DNA of 64,000 nt, taken from Batrachochytrium dendrobatidis JAM81. Its lineage: Eukaryota > Chytridiomycota > Chytridiomycetes > Rhizophydiales. The stretch lies in NCBI RefSeq assembly GCF_000203795.2, contig NW_006281103.1, positions 1,493,986-1,557,985 of the forward strand, read 5' to 3'. A program made the position numbers and the translations under genes. Under the pieces are notes generated by a model. It ran no database searches and was not told the origin of the DNA. It worked only from the letters and a program-made list of their open reading frames with translations. Below, one piece after another: positions 22,640-33,324 of this stretch (position 1 is its first letter; each line of letters opens with the position of its first letter).

Positions 22640-23300
22640 GTTGCATGATACCACCAACTGACCATGTCGTGTATTGTACAACAAACGGAGCAATACACTT
22701 GTTCAAAGTCTGTCACAAGCAAAATGTGTTTGCCATGTCACTGTCAATGTTGGAAATCACAACAGACAATATTTGATTGAAGGATTTAACACCCCATTAC
22801 AAATCATCATTGCATTTTATCAATAATATACTAAAACTAACCAATACGTTAATGCCTTGCAATATATTGTGTTTGACTACAATCACATCCATCATTGTGC
22901 AGTTGGTGATATTGCTGAATCAAGATATGAAAGTGATCCATCAAGTGGTTCAATTAAAACAAACACTGCAAACCATTCAATCAATGTTGGAAATTGTGTT
23001 GGAATACTGAATGGACAAACCTTTGAGTAAAATACAAGTCAATATACAGTAATGCTGTGTATACTATGTATACTGTGGTCAGTGGAAATGATTACTCGTA
23101 TCCAATTTCAGATGATGATCAAATAATTCAGACTTGCAAGTATTATGAATTTGAACACATCCAAATTGCTGAAACGTTTGTTACTGAATCTAGAAACCCA
23201 GATCCAACAATGACAAATAAGCAATGTCAAAACAGAAATCAATTGGATGCATTATCAACAATTAGTGAACCTGAAAACAACAAAATATATGACATATGAC
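22640..23300 (+). pseudogene. Decayed rve integrase, C-terminal part
   Basis: Fragments align with the integrase at 46,512-47,207 in the same order. They are a QSLSQAK.V.HVTVNVG stretch (about 22,705-22,755), a LIEGFN motif with the position of the catalytic Glu, then IVFDYNHIHH, and a C-terminal VSGNDYSYPISDD block (23,074-23,112). An in-frame stop and at least one frameshift interrupt it. It sits in sequence absent from the otherwise colinear PR3 region. Confidence 0.75.
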
Positions 23301-23399
23301 AGGACATTTCAAACAACTTGTTTTCTAGAGCAACTATAAATGCCATTCATTGACTCGATCAAAAACTACACCAATTACTTGCAATGCATTCATATTTGG

Positions 23400-23590
23400 C
23401 ATCCATATTTGACATCCATATCCAGTTCAACAACAGGAAGCGTCAAACAAGTGGTATCATGATTACTATTCACAAAACAAGCAAATTGGACAACAGCGCT
23501 GTCGCAACTATTATGCTTTAAACTCGGAATCAGAAACGATGCAACTGAAAAAAGTACACAAAGTCGACGAGTATAGTTTATTGAATCATT
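23400..23590 (+). pseudogene. Decayed YYxxN-repeat small ORF
   Basis: An open frame through about 23,405-23,580 encodes KWYHDYYSQNKQIG and then RCRNYYALNSESET. It matches the small ORF at 46,281-46,505 (KWYREYYSHNKETE, RYRDYYASNAEAE). Order and orientation relative to the integrase relic are the same as in the better-preserved copy. Confidence 0.7.
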
Positions 23591-23599
23591 CAACACCAA

Positions 23600-24746
23600 T
23601 ATCGTGTACTTGAAAATCAATGACATCAATTCCACCATCTACCAGAAACATGTTTGTTGCGGTGTGTTATTTGATGTGAATTTTGCACCAGTATGTTCAT
23701 GTCTGATACAATTCATGGCTGTTATTGGACTTTGTACGACTGAACCATTGTTCAAATGTGATGATGTTTATGCCACTGTTGTAAATCGAATGGGTGCATA
23801 TTGAAATACACGATATTGTTGTAATATATTGTAGTATGTCTTGTATGCAAAATACGACAATCTCTCGAGTTTGAATTCATTGCAAATATACACCAGACAT
23901 TCATCAAACTGAACCTTTTAGTATTTTTGCTTGCTTGAAATAGCTCCAGCAAACAAACAAGCGTTTTTGCAATGCACATTGTGTATGCTACACCAACAAC
24001 ATCATTGATGGTCAATACACACAAGTATTGTTGATGTACACTTTGAGTTCCAAGACTGTATTTTTTGTAGCGGGAAAGTCGTTGGAAAGCTGCACATTGA
24101 ATTGCACTGTTTTGAGCTCCACTTTAAACATCTGATCAGCAATCAGTTCATACTTTTGACAAGCTCATGTATGAATGATGGTTTATCAGTGTTTTTATCA
24201 AGACACGGTAAATTGGTTCATGATCAATGGTTTGAGTTGGTTACAATGTTACTGCATTCATGACATTGAGTGCATCTGAAACAGCAACATCATCACTTGA
24301 TTCGACTTTGAAACGATAATTATTGACTGTGTTGGTCAAACTGCAGATTCACTGCTATTGTATTCAGACTCTGTAGCAAGACTTTCTGTGTGATGAAACA
24401 GCATCTGAAACTGCACCAATCGTTTGATTTCCAGTAATATGAGCATCGTCCATAATAATATCATCAGCGGTTTGTGGTTCAGCATTTACCATTATACGAA
24501 TCCAGTGAATATGTTGATTGTAGGTTTGTAAACAGAGGCTACAAGCCAGCAGTGACATCGTTTGCAGACTTTTGATTTTGAAAGCATTCATAATTTCTGA
24601 TATGTTACTATCATACAGCAAGGCACATTGCAGTTGCTCACTTTGTCGACTTTTATTGGCAACCTATTATGTATCAGCCACAAATCTGATATTGCAGACA
24701 TGTAGATGCTTAAAAATGGGTTTTTCAAATTGACTTTTGAATTTGA
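23600..24746 (-). pseudogene. Unidentified minus-strand coding relic
   Basis: Open pieces on the minus strand (24,621-24,364; about 24,160-24,010) have coding-like composition, for example MDDAHITGNQTIGAVSDAV and KVELKTVQFNVQLSNDFPA, separated by stops. No family is recognised. The region is absent between PR3 and the second crinkler copy. Confidence 0.3.
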
Positions 24747-24954
24747 AGATTGTGAACATATGATGGCATATTGATGGTTGTCATTATTGTCAAGTGTGTT
24801 GCAGTTGATTGAAGATGTGAAGGAATGAATCAATATTCGATTGTGTTGTTTATTAACAAGTGAGTGAGTGTGTTTATAAAATGGAAGAAACCAAGAAAGT
24901 CATGTGAATTCCAGTTCAAACGTCATTGTTGATGGTTTTTGATTGTTAAACTAT

Positions 24955-25204
24955 CCAGAAATGTCTCACATTCACACACTACTAATGTCTCACACAATGC
25001 AAGTCAACACTCTCACACTAGTAATGTCTCACATTAATGAAACATTAATTCTGGTGTAAATTTGACTAATTTCCAAATATTTCAATCGTGTGAATTGTCT
25101 TGAAATATCCCAAAATTTTGTTATTTTGACTCGATTAAAAAGTCGATTTTTGTTTTACAATTTGACAAATAAATTGCTTTTTTACTCTTTTTTCTTTTCA
25201 TAAA
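24955..25204 (+). promoter_or_regulatory. Crinkler upstream region with repeated TGTCTCACA
   Basis: TGTCTCACA occurs three times (24,962; 24,986; 25,025), followed by AATGAAACATT. A pyrimidine-rich stretch lies directly before the ATG. The same motif precedes the HNH crinkler at 40,318. Identical arrangement at 57,677-57,748. Confidence 0.5.
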
Positions 25205-26899
25205 ATGCCAAAACGATACCTCAATGTTGAATATGGCACTATTTCTACTGAAATCAATGTGACTGACTTTGAAGACCTGAGTGACGTTCAGGATACTATC
25301 AAGTCTGAGTATGATCCTGCTATGGCTGACATTGATGCTCCTCAACTCCAACTATACACCAACAGCAACAAGGACCAACTAATCAACACCTGGGCTTTAC
25401 TCGACTCTCTTCCTCAAAAATACTTTACTCAAGACGGTTCTTGTGTTGTTATTGGTTGTTTACCATCACCTCCAAGACAACCTACTCAAACTTACCTAGG
25501 TTCAGCATCTGCAGCAGCCCCACCCGCACTACTGGATTTTTGGACTGCTTTCACAAACTACCCTAACCCTCTTGAAGGAAACACTGTTGTCCAACTTCCA
25601 GCAGACATATTCATCCTTGGAAACCATTCAATCGGATCATCCATTTACATCCGTCCTTGTTATCCTAAACTTCTTGAAAAATCACTATCTATTGTGCAAT
25701 CTGCTGATATACGTCATTTGATCATCCTTGGAAATCCTGGAATTGGCAAGACATATTTTGGTTACTTTTTGCTGTTGCATCTTGCTCGCTCTGGTGCTAC
25801 AGTCGTGTATGAGAGTGGAGTTAATCAAAAAAGATATCTGCTTACTCCCAATGGTGTATTCGAAGGAGGAAAGCATGCTTTTTGGAAAATCTTGGATTCC
25901 TCGTCAACATTCTACATTGTTGATGGCTCGGCACCTGTTGATGTTGATGCCAAGACCATTCTTGTTACTTTACCTCGTTGGGAAATTTGGCATCGGTTTT
26001 CCAAGGGGTCCTGCGACATTCGGTATATGCCAGTGTGGTCAAAAGAAGAATTGCATTCCTGTCGCTCAATGCTGTTTCCTACAGTTCCACAAGAATTGAT
26101 TGAAAGTCTGTATTTGAAGTGGGGAGGAATTGCTCGTTATGTTCTTAAATATGCATTGGTAAAAGAACAACAGGATTTTCTCGACAAAGCTTTAAATATT
26201 TCCAATATCGATTCAATTGTCAAGTCTTTTGGTAAATATGGTGAAAACCTAGACGCTTCAAGTTGTTTGATTTATAGATCAGTCAAGGATGGCTTCCACA
26301 GTGGTCCTTATCAGTTTGCTTCTGACTATGTGGTTGATGAAATTTACAGCCGTGTCTATGCCAGAGACCGAGATCATCTTATCAGATTTGTTTCTGTTGC
26401 TCGAGAAATTGGTGGAACTGGCCAACTTAATAGGGTATTATTCGAAAAGCACGCTCATACAGTTATTGCTAAAGGTGGTTCATTCAAGATTCGTGATTTA
26501 CGTACCAAGCTGGAGTCTACACTTCAACTGCCGATGGATCTTAGTACTTTGTTATTCTCCAACAATTCTCAAGTTCAAGACGCAACGAATTGCTATTTCC
26601 GTCCCATTAGCAATATTTTTGAATCTGTTGATTCGTTCATCAAGCCAAATCTACTTTTCCAAATGACCGGTGCCAAAGATCATCCTTGCAAACAGACTGG
26701 GATTTGTAATGTTTTGGAAATACTTGGTAATCCGTCAAAACCAGGACTGTATTGTGTTGTACCTCCTGATCGTTTTGCCTGTTTTACACGCCAAAGCTAC
26801 CACGGAACAGATGGTCAAGTGTTGTCACAAAACAATACTATTGCGAGTGTTGAGAAGTTGACTCGATTTGTTTTGACGTTTGAACCATCTCATCAATAA
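25205..26899 (+). CDS. CRN1, crinkler with P-loop NTPase and nuclease-like C-terminus
   Basis: A 564-residue protein in one exon. Residues 1 to about 90 form a ubiquitin-like crinkler header. A P-loop NTPase follows, with Walker A GNPGIGKT (176-183), a Walker-B-like TFYIVDG (235-241) and WGGIARYVL (306-314). The C-terminal part has FEKHAHTVIAKGGSFKIR (413-430) and a segment with VDSF (D476) and LLFQMTG (Q486, T488). This resembles the restriction-endonuclease-type region described for crinklers. Such proteins are proposed to act in host or rival nuclei; here that is family knowledge, not shown. No classical signal peptide. Intact, unlike its duplicate at 57,920. Confidence 0.8.
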   Translation: MPKRYLNVEYGTISTEINVTDFEDLSDVQDTIKSEYDPAMADIDAPQLQLYTNSNKDQLINTWALLDSLPQKYFTQDGSCVVIGCLPSPPRQPTQTYLGSASAAAPPALLDFWTAFTNYPNPLEGNTVVQLPADIFILGNHSIGSSIYIRPCYPKLLEKSLSIVQSADIRHLIILGNPGIGKTYFGYFLLLHLARSGATVVYESGVNQKRYLLTPNGVFEGGKHAFWKILDSSSTFYIVDGSAPVDVDAKTILVTLPRWEIWHRFSKGSCDIRYMPVWSKEELHSCRSMLFPTVPQELIESLYLKWGGIARYVLKYALVKEQQDFLDKALNISNIDSIVKSFGKYGENLDASSCLIYRSVKDGFHSGPYQFASDYVVDEIYSRVYARDRDHLIRFVSVAREIGGTGQLNRVLFEKHAHTVIAKGGSFKIRDLRTKLESTLQLPMDLSTLLFSNNSQVQDATNCYFRPISNIFESVDSFIKPNLLFQMTGAKDHPCKQTGICNVLEILGNPSKPGLYCVVPPDRFACFTRQSYHGTDGQVLSQNNTIASVEKLTRFVLTFEPSHQ

Positions 26900-26998
26900 G
26901 GTATGTAGACTAGAATTAATGATTTTTATTGGCTGCATAACGCTAATCCTAACTCTGTTTCTCGACCTCGTTCTACACAATGCACGGCGTTTGATTTC

Positions 26999-27166
26999 TT
27001 AAAGGTGAATAATATCGTATGGGTTCCATTGGACAACAAACCTCACTTTGTGGAAATGACCACTTTCATTGTCAGGAACTTCCCAATCGTGTAATTTAAT
27101 CGCTTTGGTTTTGAAACCTATAGTTTCTTGTAAATAATTGCATATCCCAAGACTGTTTTTCACCAT
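26999..27166 (-). CDS. Small convergent ORF, 55 residues
   Basis: ATG at 27,166 opens a frame that ends 100 bases past the crinkler stop. It encodes KAIKLHDWEVPDNESGHFHK followed by VRFVVQWNPYDIIHL. The frame is intact in the duplicate (59,713-59,880) with few changes. No family is recognised. It could be the last exon of a lost minus-strand gene rather than a full gene. Confidence 0.35.
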   Translation of the reverse strand: MVKNSLGICNYLQETIGFKTKAIKLHDWEVPDNESGHFHKVRFVVQWNPYDIIHL

Positions 27167-27339
27167 ACAGTTTTGAAACTAATATTTTGATTCAAGAACA
27201 AACTGCGTTTTCCTTTTTCTTTTGCAAATAAAAGTTGTTTTGTTGCTTATAATTATGGTCAATCAATTGACTGCCAAACTGTACAGCAGTTTGGTTGACA
27301 TTGGATTTGTCCGATCGATAGTCTTGGTTTTCAAACTTG

Positions 27340-27730
27340 AATCAAATTCCCAGCTGACAAAACACTGCAGGGATTGTTACAAGCACAAAAGCAGCTGTTT
27401 CAAGAGATGCTGGTATTATACAAGGAGTACCAGAAAGTATACTCTTACAAATAATTGTTTGCAACTGAATTGAATCAAATAGCCATACGTGATAAACAGC
27501 GGGTTGATTCTGGTTTTATTCCCAATCAATGGTATTGACAAAAACAACCAGGGATGAGCCAGGATCAATAGTTGGAGGTTAGACACAATCATGAATGGAA
27601 TATGCTAGAGTATCAAAAAGATGATCAAAGAAAGCGTGAAATTCAACAGATCAGCAATGATGTCCAAATGCATAGTGTAATCAAGCAAATTTGAATCCAT
27701 TTTGGCATTGCAAGACACAATATCACATTT
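27340..27730 (+). pseudogene. Coiled-coil coding relic downstream of CRN1
   Basis: One plus-strand frame reads LLQAQKQLFQEMLVLYKEYQ, then after a stop QIAIRDKQRVDSGFIPNQW, then YQKDDQRKREIQQISNDVQ. At least three stops interrupt it. The composition is clearly that of a former coding region. The duplicate at 60,055-60,440 has the same stops. Confidence 0.5.
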
Positions 27731-27889
27731 GGAAGAGTTGATTGGAAATATAAAGACTCGTACTCGATAAACACGGACTTGTCAATGGTTTGATTTTATA
27801 CTCTATCATTCTTACAACAAGATCCAGCTAAACCCAGTCTGATGTGTATATTAACGCTTAGTACTGGTTAAAAAACTACCCATTGTATC

Positions 27890-28095
27890 CAATTTGAGGC
27901 ATCAAGTATGAGTCTGGCACAAATAGCTCGTATTTATTATGAATTACAAGCAAAGCTATTGACTATTCTACCCTAATACTTTTGACTTGAATTCCTTTCT
28001 GCGAATAATTTATGTTTTGACAACTTTGTACATGATTTAGCAGTAAGTGTCGGTTAAAAAACTGGTATCATCGGGTGTTCTATCTATACTACTTT
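27890..28095 (+). repeat. Crinkler 3' block, copy 1
   Basis: Starts near GCATCAAGTATGAGTCTGGC and ends AACTGGTATCATCGGGTG then CTATCTATACTAC. Matching end motifs are present downstream of the sequence-unrelated HNH crinkler (41,746-42,085) and in the duplicate (60,605-60,802). Confidence 0.6.
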
Positions 28096-28099
28096 TGAT

Positions 28100-30040
28100 T
28101 GATCGAATGTCAATATGTTTGTACAACAGTTTGGTACAACTGACTGTCCATGGATTATTATCACACGAGTCAATGCTGACCTGATTTGCGATATTCAGTG
28201 TTGTTGGAATATCAACACAACATCAACACCAAACATCAGATCGACACTGCACGTTGATGTTGATGAATGCAACATGAATATTGAAACAATGCATCATAAT
28301 GCGTACAAGTCGCAGATTGCAGTTCAAATACAATGCAAAGTGCACATTGTTACAGTTTGGTCATGAACAAAGCGATACGCACAATGTGCAGTTTATGTCT
28401 ACGACTCGACTGATTGGTAGACAACGACCATTTGCATTGTTGAACAGTAAACTGAACAGTAAATGACCATCAAATGCATGGTTTGGTATCGACATTCAAG
28501 CAATCACCATGATTGTAATATTTGCAAGTTGTCCACAAGTTGTTTACAAACGACCATCAATTGACAATGACATGCATGTGTATGTGCATGGTTGACTATA
28601 CAATACACTACATGAACCAATATTACTGACTGAATACAGGTCACAACTGCGAGTATCCATGTGGTAATGAACTGACATTGGTGTTGATATCGAATTGATT
28701 GACTAATCGATCATCATCAATTACATCAGTGATTGGTATATGCAACTGATATACACCATGTTCGAGTCTGATACATGTTGATATATTCCTGTCAATCAGC
28801 AATGCAGATTTGTGGCCATTACAGTCGAATGTGAGTCGAGTCGATCATTAAACCAACGAATCAATGATTGCAGTCTAAATGTGGTGCGATTTGATGCGAC
28901 ATGACAATATATTATCCAACAGGTTCAACATACACAACACCGATATCCAATACATCACACATGAATACACTGCATATACAAGCAGTAGCAATAACCAATC
29001 AAGACAAACAGTGACAGAGTTACACATCAACATATACTCGATCATCAGTCGAGTCTGCATATATCAATCAGTTGCAACACGTCATAATGTGGATTGTATT
29101 GCTCACCAATCGATCATGACAGCTAATCAATACCAATCATGTAGTCAATACAATCACCAACATATCGATGATTGTTGACTGGCGGTTACAACTCGTCAAT
29201 TACATCCAATGTTACAGGTGATGCACATCTGATTACTGCAAATCAACAACTTGTCAATCATATCATAGTGTGTATTACCAACGGACCATGCAATTACAAA
29301 TCAATGTATACGTGATCAACATTTGATATTTAATGGTGATGAACCAACCATGATTGATTGTATCATACAACTAATACAGTTGCATTGTCTGGTATTGATG
29401 ATCAACCCAGTCATGTCAAACAGTAACCAATGTGTGTATATCGAGTTTGTGTTGCATGGACACATCAAGGTGTTTGATAACGAGTCCAACGTGATGATAC
29501 AAACCCAATATTATATGAATATCCAAGTTGATGAATCAAGTCGAGGTTTGCAAAGTGTCAATGTCAGATCAATCAAACGAACCAGTCAACCATTATATTG
29601 TGACTAGTGATGGCACGGTTTGAATGTCAACGAGTTAGACAGTCGACAATATGGGTGATTGTGATTTGGTCAAACCGCAACACTTGCATATCACTGAGTC
29701 GGTTTAATGTGTATGATGTGTGGTGTAAGCAGTATGCATAAACTCGTTGATATCATGGACTATAACCAATATACACCACATATACAGTGGTAAACATCAA
29801 CGTGTGGTGTATCCAGTGATCGTATATTGGTCGATTGGTGCAATATGATCATGTCACATACTATTGTATTGGTGACAATGTGTTGTCGAACAGATGAGAT
29901 CTCGAGTGTTTGCAGCATAAATGGAGTGGATGTACAATATTGCTTGTGTATTGTCATGTGGTGATATCACCTAGAATATATTGTGTAGCGACATCATAGT
30001 GCGACAATATACTCTGGTCGCTAACCCTGATATCAGGGTT
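28100..30040 (+). repeat. Repeat block R, copy 2
   Basis: Shares about 28,880-30,040 with 1-1,100 (inverted) and about 28,100-29,878 with 60,810-62,592. It contains a 94-codon plus frame (29,323-29,607) conserved in the inverted copy at 519-803, with many replacements. The 18-bp palindrome AACCCTGATATCAGGGTT lies at 30,023-30,040. No recognised gene. Confidence 0.7.
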
Positions 30041-30245
30041 TAAATCAAGCAATGGGCAATTGTATAAAGGGGATCCCTTTAAAGTTATGTTGACATTCAT
30101 AGCAGTAAATCAATGCTAACCCCGACAACACAAATCCCTTAGGACGGTCATTCATGGAATATGCTTTTAATATTATCAATCTAATAATGTATACAAATAT
30201 GACACCAAACTATCGTGTTGAATCACATTCATTACAACTTGCTCA
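30040..30245 (+). promoter_or_regulatory. SSP-family promoter, separated from SSP2 by an LTR
   Basis: Carries AAAGGGGATCCCTTT (30,066-30,080), CCTTAGGACGGTCATTCA, CTTTTAATATT and a TATA-like stretch, ending ACAACTTGCTCA at 30,245. In the paralogues this last motif directly precedes the ATG. Here the solo LTR 30,246-30,601 splits it. Confidence 0.65.
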
Positions 30246-30601
30246 TGTTGTTCATTAACGTATAGTGACATATTGATGTAGTATAAGTTTGAAGGAAGAT
30301 CACAGAGATGTAAGACAAGAAGAAGGAATGAATCAGAATAGTTGTGATTATTTATTGATAAGAGAACTTTGTCTCTTATATATAGTAAGTATTAGTGGTG
30401 AATTAGTGACGGTATAAACGTCACTCCTAAGCTTCACCGTTAAGGGTTCCCAAGCGTTACAGTCTTTGCATAAAGTGAGACAACGGTCATCACCATATCT
30501 AAGCATTGTATAGCTTACTTGTTTATACACTGCTTGTTACTAGACCCCATTCTGACTGTCTGGGTCCTATTACAAATGTCATACATTACCAATGTCTAAC
30601 A
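30246..30601 (+). mobile_element. Solo LTR, 356 bp, with target-site duplication GCTCA
   Basis: Begins TGTTGTTCATTAACG and ends AATGTCTAACA (TG...CA termini). It is flanked on both sides by GCTCA (30,241-30,245 and 30,602-30,606), a 5-bp duplication as made by LTR-element integrases. The empty site is visible in paralogues, where CTTGCTCAACC is uninterrupted. An internal TATATATAGTAAG could act as a promoter. Confidence 0.85.
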
Positions 30602-30620
30602 GCTCAACCAAACCAATACA

Positions 30621-31295
30621 ATGAAACTATCAATCACCGTACTGTCATCAATCCTTGCTGTCTGCTCGGTTACGATTGCCAATCCAGTTGATCCCAGTTC
30701 GACCATGAGTGCTGAAGCTAGCACTCCGACAGCCTCTTCAAGCGGAGCTTCAGCTGATGGATCTGACTCTCCAAAATCTCCTAGCTTATATAAATTTAAG
30801 AAATATTGCGGTCAACTCGATGCTACTGAAGTGTCGTTGATCGAAGAAATTGCAAAAGCTCGGGTTAAATCTACGAAAGTGTTTAGACTACTTGAAGACA
30901 GACGTTTTGAGCTTGCTATTCGAGAAGGATTGGGTGTTAGAAAGAAGGAAAAGCTCAATAGTATGAGTCAAGTTCCGAGTCGGAAATTGAGTTCTGCTAA
31001 AGCCAATTATGAGGAGTTTCGTCAAATTTGTGAAGGAACCAAATATACTATGCATGACTACGCTTCGAAACTTTCGCATAAGAGGAAAGAAATTAGAAAA
31101 TTAACAAAAAAACTTACAAGCCATTCTTCGTTTGGAGTATCACCGGATGATGATTATAGTCCACCAAAATCACTTTACGGATATCAGGATTGCCTTAAGT
31201 ATTTCTACAATCGCTTGTCACAATGCTTGCCACAATCCGAGCATGATGCAACTTTTCAAGATTCTGGTGTTCAGCAACAAACTTTTCAATCATAG
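30621..31295 (+). CDS. SSP2, small secreted helical protein
   Basis: A 224-residue paralogue of SSP5 (same signal MKLSITVLSSILAVCSVTIA and NPVD...STMSA pro-region). A Ser/Ala/Pro linker is followed by a basic, helical domain (residues about 60-200) with two cysteines in similar positions to SSP5 (YCGQ... and ...YQDCLKYFY). The start ATG lies 20 bases after the solo LTR, so its mRNA leader must differ from the paralogues. Secreted by inference; function unknown. Confidence 0.75.
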   Translation: MKLSITVLSSILAVCSVTIANPVDPSSTMSAEASTPTASSSGASADGSDSPKSPSLYKFKKYCGQLDATEVSLIEEIAKARVKSTKVFRLLEDRRFELAIREGLGVRKKEKLNSMSQVPSRKLSSAKANYEEFRQICEGTKYTMHDYASKLSHKRKEIRKLTKKLTSHSSFGVSPDDDYSPPKSLYGYQDCLKYFYNRLSQCLPQSEHDATFQDSGVQQQTFQS

Positions 31296-31480
31296 ACTCG
31301 TCACATTGTTGCAACTCAAAATGGGCCATCATCCAGCATATGTTGTAATGCAGCGTGTATTGCATGTTGGTTTACTTGTCATTTGTCATACACTCGATGT
31401 CGTTCATTCAATAAACATCGTGTATTGCCAAACCATAGTGTATTAGACTAATGGTTTGATCATACTACACCATTCAACTA
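31296..31480 (+). repeat. SSP2 3' flank, shared with SSP5
   Basis: Matches 63,626-63,800 (GCAGCGTGTATTGCATGTTG, AATAAACATCGTGTATTGCC). AATAAA in this block is a likely polyadenylation signal. The same tail occurs, more diverged, after the secreted protein at 54,039. Confidence 0.6.
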
Positions 31481-32136
31481 CCATGCATTGTATTGATCAC
31501 TGCAGTACCACTGCTGAATCCATGCGATTGTGTATATTTGTCATTTGGGATTACCAGTCAACCCATTCCATTTGACACCAACTCATTGGTACCACTGGAC
31601 TATTTGATACGAATGATCCGGTTGGTTTTGACAATTTGACAGTATCCACAAACCCATGTTTAATATTCGCACATATTCCATTGACATACTACAGACTGAC
31701 ATTGAACGTCACATCACATTATTTTTATTAATGAGTATAGGTTTTTATTGTAAAAGTAAAACAAACTGAAAGATACGAGTCTTTCAATATGTATAATGTA
31801 ATGTAATTTGCTGCTATGCAAAAGACTGGTCAAAAGAGAGCTTGGACGATAATCAGGAAGTTGTCAAATGAGTTGAATCAACAAAATAGATATGAGATTA
31901 ATAAATAGTTTCAGGGTTATTTGAGAGACTATTTTTATTTGATCTTGGATAAATTAGGGAGTGTGCAATGCAAGTACTACTGCTTGCTTGTTAATGATTA
32001 AAGCTTAGAGATATACTGCTTGGATATTACAACAGATACACACTAATCATTTGAACTGTACGTAAACGGTCAATGTCTGATTGCTTTAACATCAGAAAGT
32101 TTAAATTTATTCAAAATCAAATTTATTGGCACATCA
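31481..32136. other. Intergenic, possible LTR-like insert
   Basis: Between about 31,740 and 32,035 an AT-rich segment with TGTTGTAATATCC on the minus strand and TGAGTATAGG on the plus strand resembles an LTR, but no target-site duplication is seen. No coding potential. Confidence 0.25.
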
Positions 32137-33324
32137 TCAATCTGAATCTGGCTCATCAAATTCTAAACCATGCCTTTCCGTAAACTTTTTCAATTCCTTT
32201 CTGACACTGGCTACTCTATTCCTTACCGCTACATATTCTTGTTTCAATCGGATTTCATCCTCTGGGTTATACTTTGATCCATGTATCTCTTTGCCCATTG
32301 CTAACGCCGACCATTTCCTGTATCCAAAAGTCATAAATTTATGATATTCTTGGCGTTTTTTGTTTCGTATTTCTTTAGACAACTCGAGTCTTTTTCTCAA
32401 GCGATCAAAGGTTATCTGATATTTTTCGTTCAATATAATCATTCGACTTGAACTAGTACTGGCAGAATCAGCTTCGTTCATTGGTTGTTGCTGGTCTTGG
32501 TTGGAAGTGCTTGAATTAATTATATCCATTATTTCCTGCCAGTCTTCGTCGGGAATTTGTGGAATAGGCTCATTGATTGAACCAGATACTTGACTGGAAA
32601 TGCCTAGACTGAGCTCATCAATTGGTTGCTGTTGGTCTTGGTTGGGTTTTTTTGAATGAATTATATCCATTATTTCCTGCCAGTCATCTTCGGGAATTTG
32701 TGGAATAGGCTCATTGATTGAACCAGACACTTGGTTGAAAGTTCCTGAACTGGATTCATCCATTGGTCGTTTTTGACCTTGTTTGGAAGTACTTGGATCA
32801 ACTAAATCAATTGGGTCTTGCTGGTTTTGTTGCTGTTGGTTTTGGTTGGGTTTTTTTGAATGAATTATATCCATTATTTCCTGCCAGTCATCTTCGGGAA
32901 TTTGTGGAATAGGCTCATTGATTGAACCAGACACTTGACTGGAAATGCCTAGACTGAGCTCATCAATTGGTTGCTGTTGGTTTTGGTTGGGGTTTTTTGA
33001 ATGAATTATATCCATTATTTCTTGCCAGTCATCTTCGGGAATTTGTGGAATAGGCTCATTGATTGAACCAGACACTTGGTTGAAAGTTCCTGAACTGGAT
33101 TCATCCATTGGTTGTTGTTGGTCTTTGTCAAGAATGCTTAAATCAAGCTCATCCATTATACTTTGCCAGTCGTCAGAAGTTCCTGAACTAGGTTCATCAG
33201 TTGGACCAGACACTTGACTAGAAGTGACTGATGCTTGGGGTGAACCATTGTTATCACTTGGGATCAGTATTGCATTAGCGGTTGCTGCAGCAGTCAATAC
33301 GAATAAAATATCAACCAATTTCAT
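32137..33324 (-). CDS. PR2, secreted Pro/Gln-rich protein with tandem repeats
   Basis: A 395-residue paralogue of PR1 and PR3 with signal MKLVDILFVLTAAATANA. The middle contains four near-identical copies of a roughly 50-residue module with core NEPIPQIPEDDWQEIMDII, plus a degenerate fifth core (DDWQSIMDE). Spacers are rich in Gln (NQNQQQPIDELS). The C-terminal domain of about 100 residues (ALAMGKEIHGSKY, ends DEPDSD) is the family constant part. The repeat DNA is nearly identical between modules, so copy number is likely to vary between strains. Function unknown. Confidence 0.8.
   Translation of the reverse strand: MKLVDILFVLTAAATANAILIPSDNNGSPQASVTSSQVSGPTDEPSSGTSDDWQSIMDELDLSILDKDQQQPMDESSSGTFNQVSGSINEPIPQIPEDDWQEIMDIIHSKNPNQNQQQPIDELSLGISSQVSGSINEPIPQIPEDDWQEIMDIIHSKKPNQNQQQQNQQDPIDLVDPSTSKQGQKRPMDESSSGTFNQVSGSINEPIPQIPEDDWQEIMDIIHSKKPNQDQQQPIDELSLGISSQVSGSINEPIPQIPDEDWQEIMDIINSSTSNQDQQQPMNEADSASTSSSRMIILNEKYQITFDRLRKRLELSKEIRNKKRQEYHKFMTFGYRKWSALAMGKEIHGSKYNPEDEIRLKQEYVAVRNRVASVRKELKKFTERHGLEFDEPDSD

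Larger units (their letters stand above)
24747..29878 (+). repeat. Segmental duplication, copy 1 (5.13 kb)
   Basis: Colinear and nearly identical to 57,462-62,592, with a constant offset of about 32,715 bases. It includes the crinkler gene, its flanks, the antisense small ORF, coding relics and block R. Homology stops sharply at GGTGACAA on the right. Confidence 0.9.

Noticed and set aside
25728..26861. Shifted-frame ORFs inside the crinkler (and 58,442-59,575)
   Set aside because: Shadows of the main frame; hydrophobic composition arises from the +1 reading of the crinkler codons.
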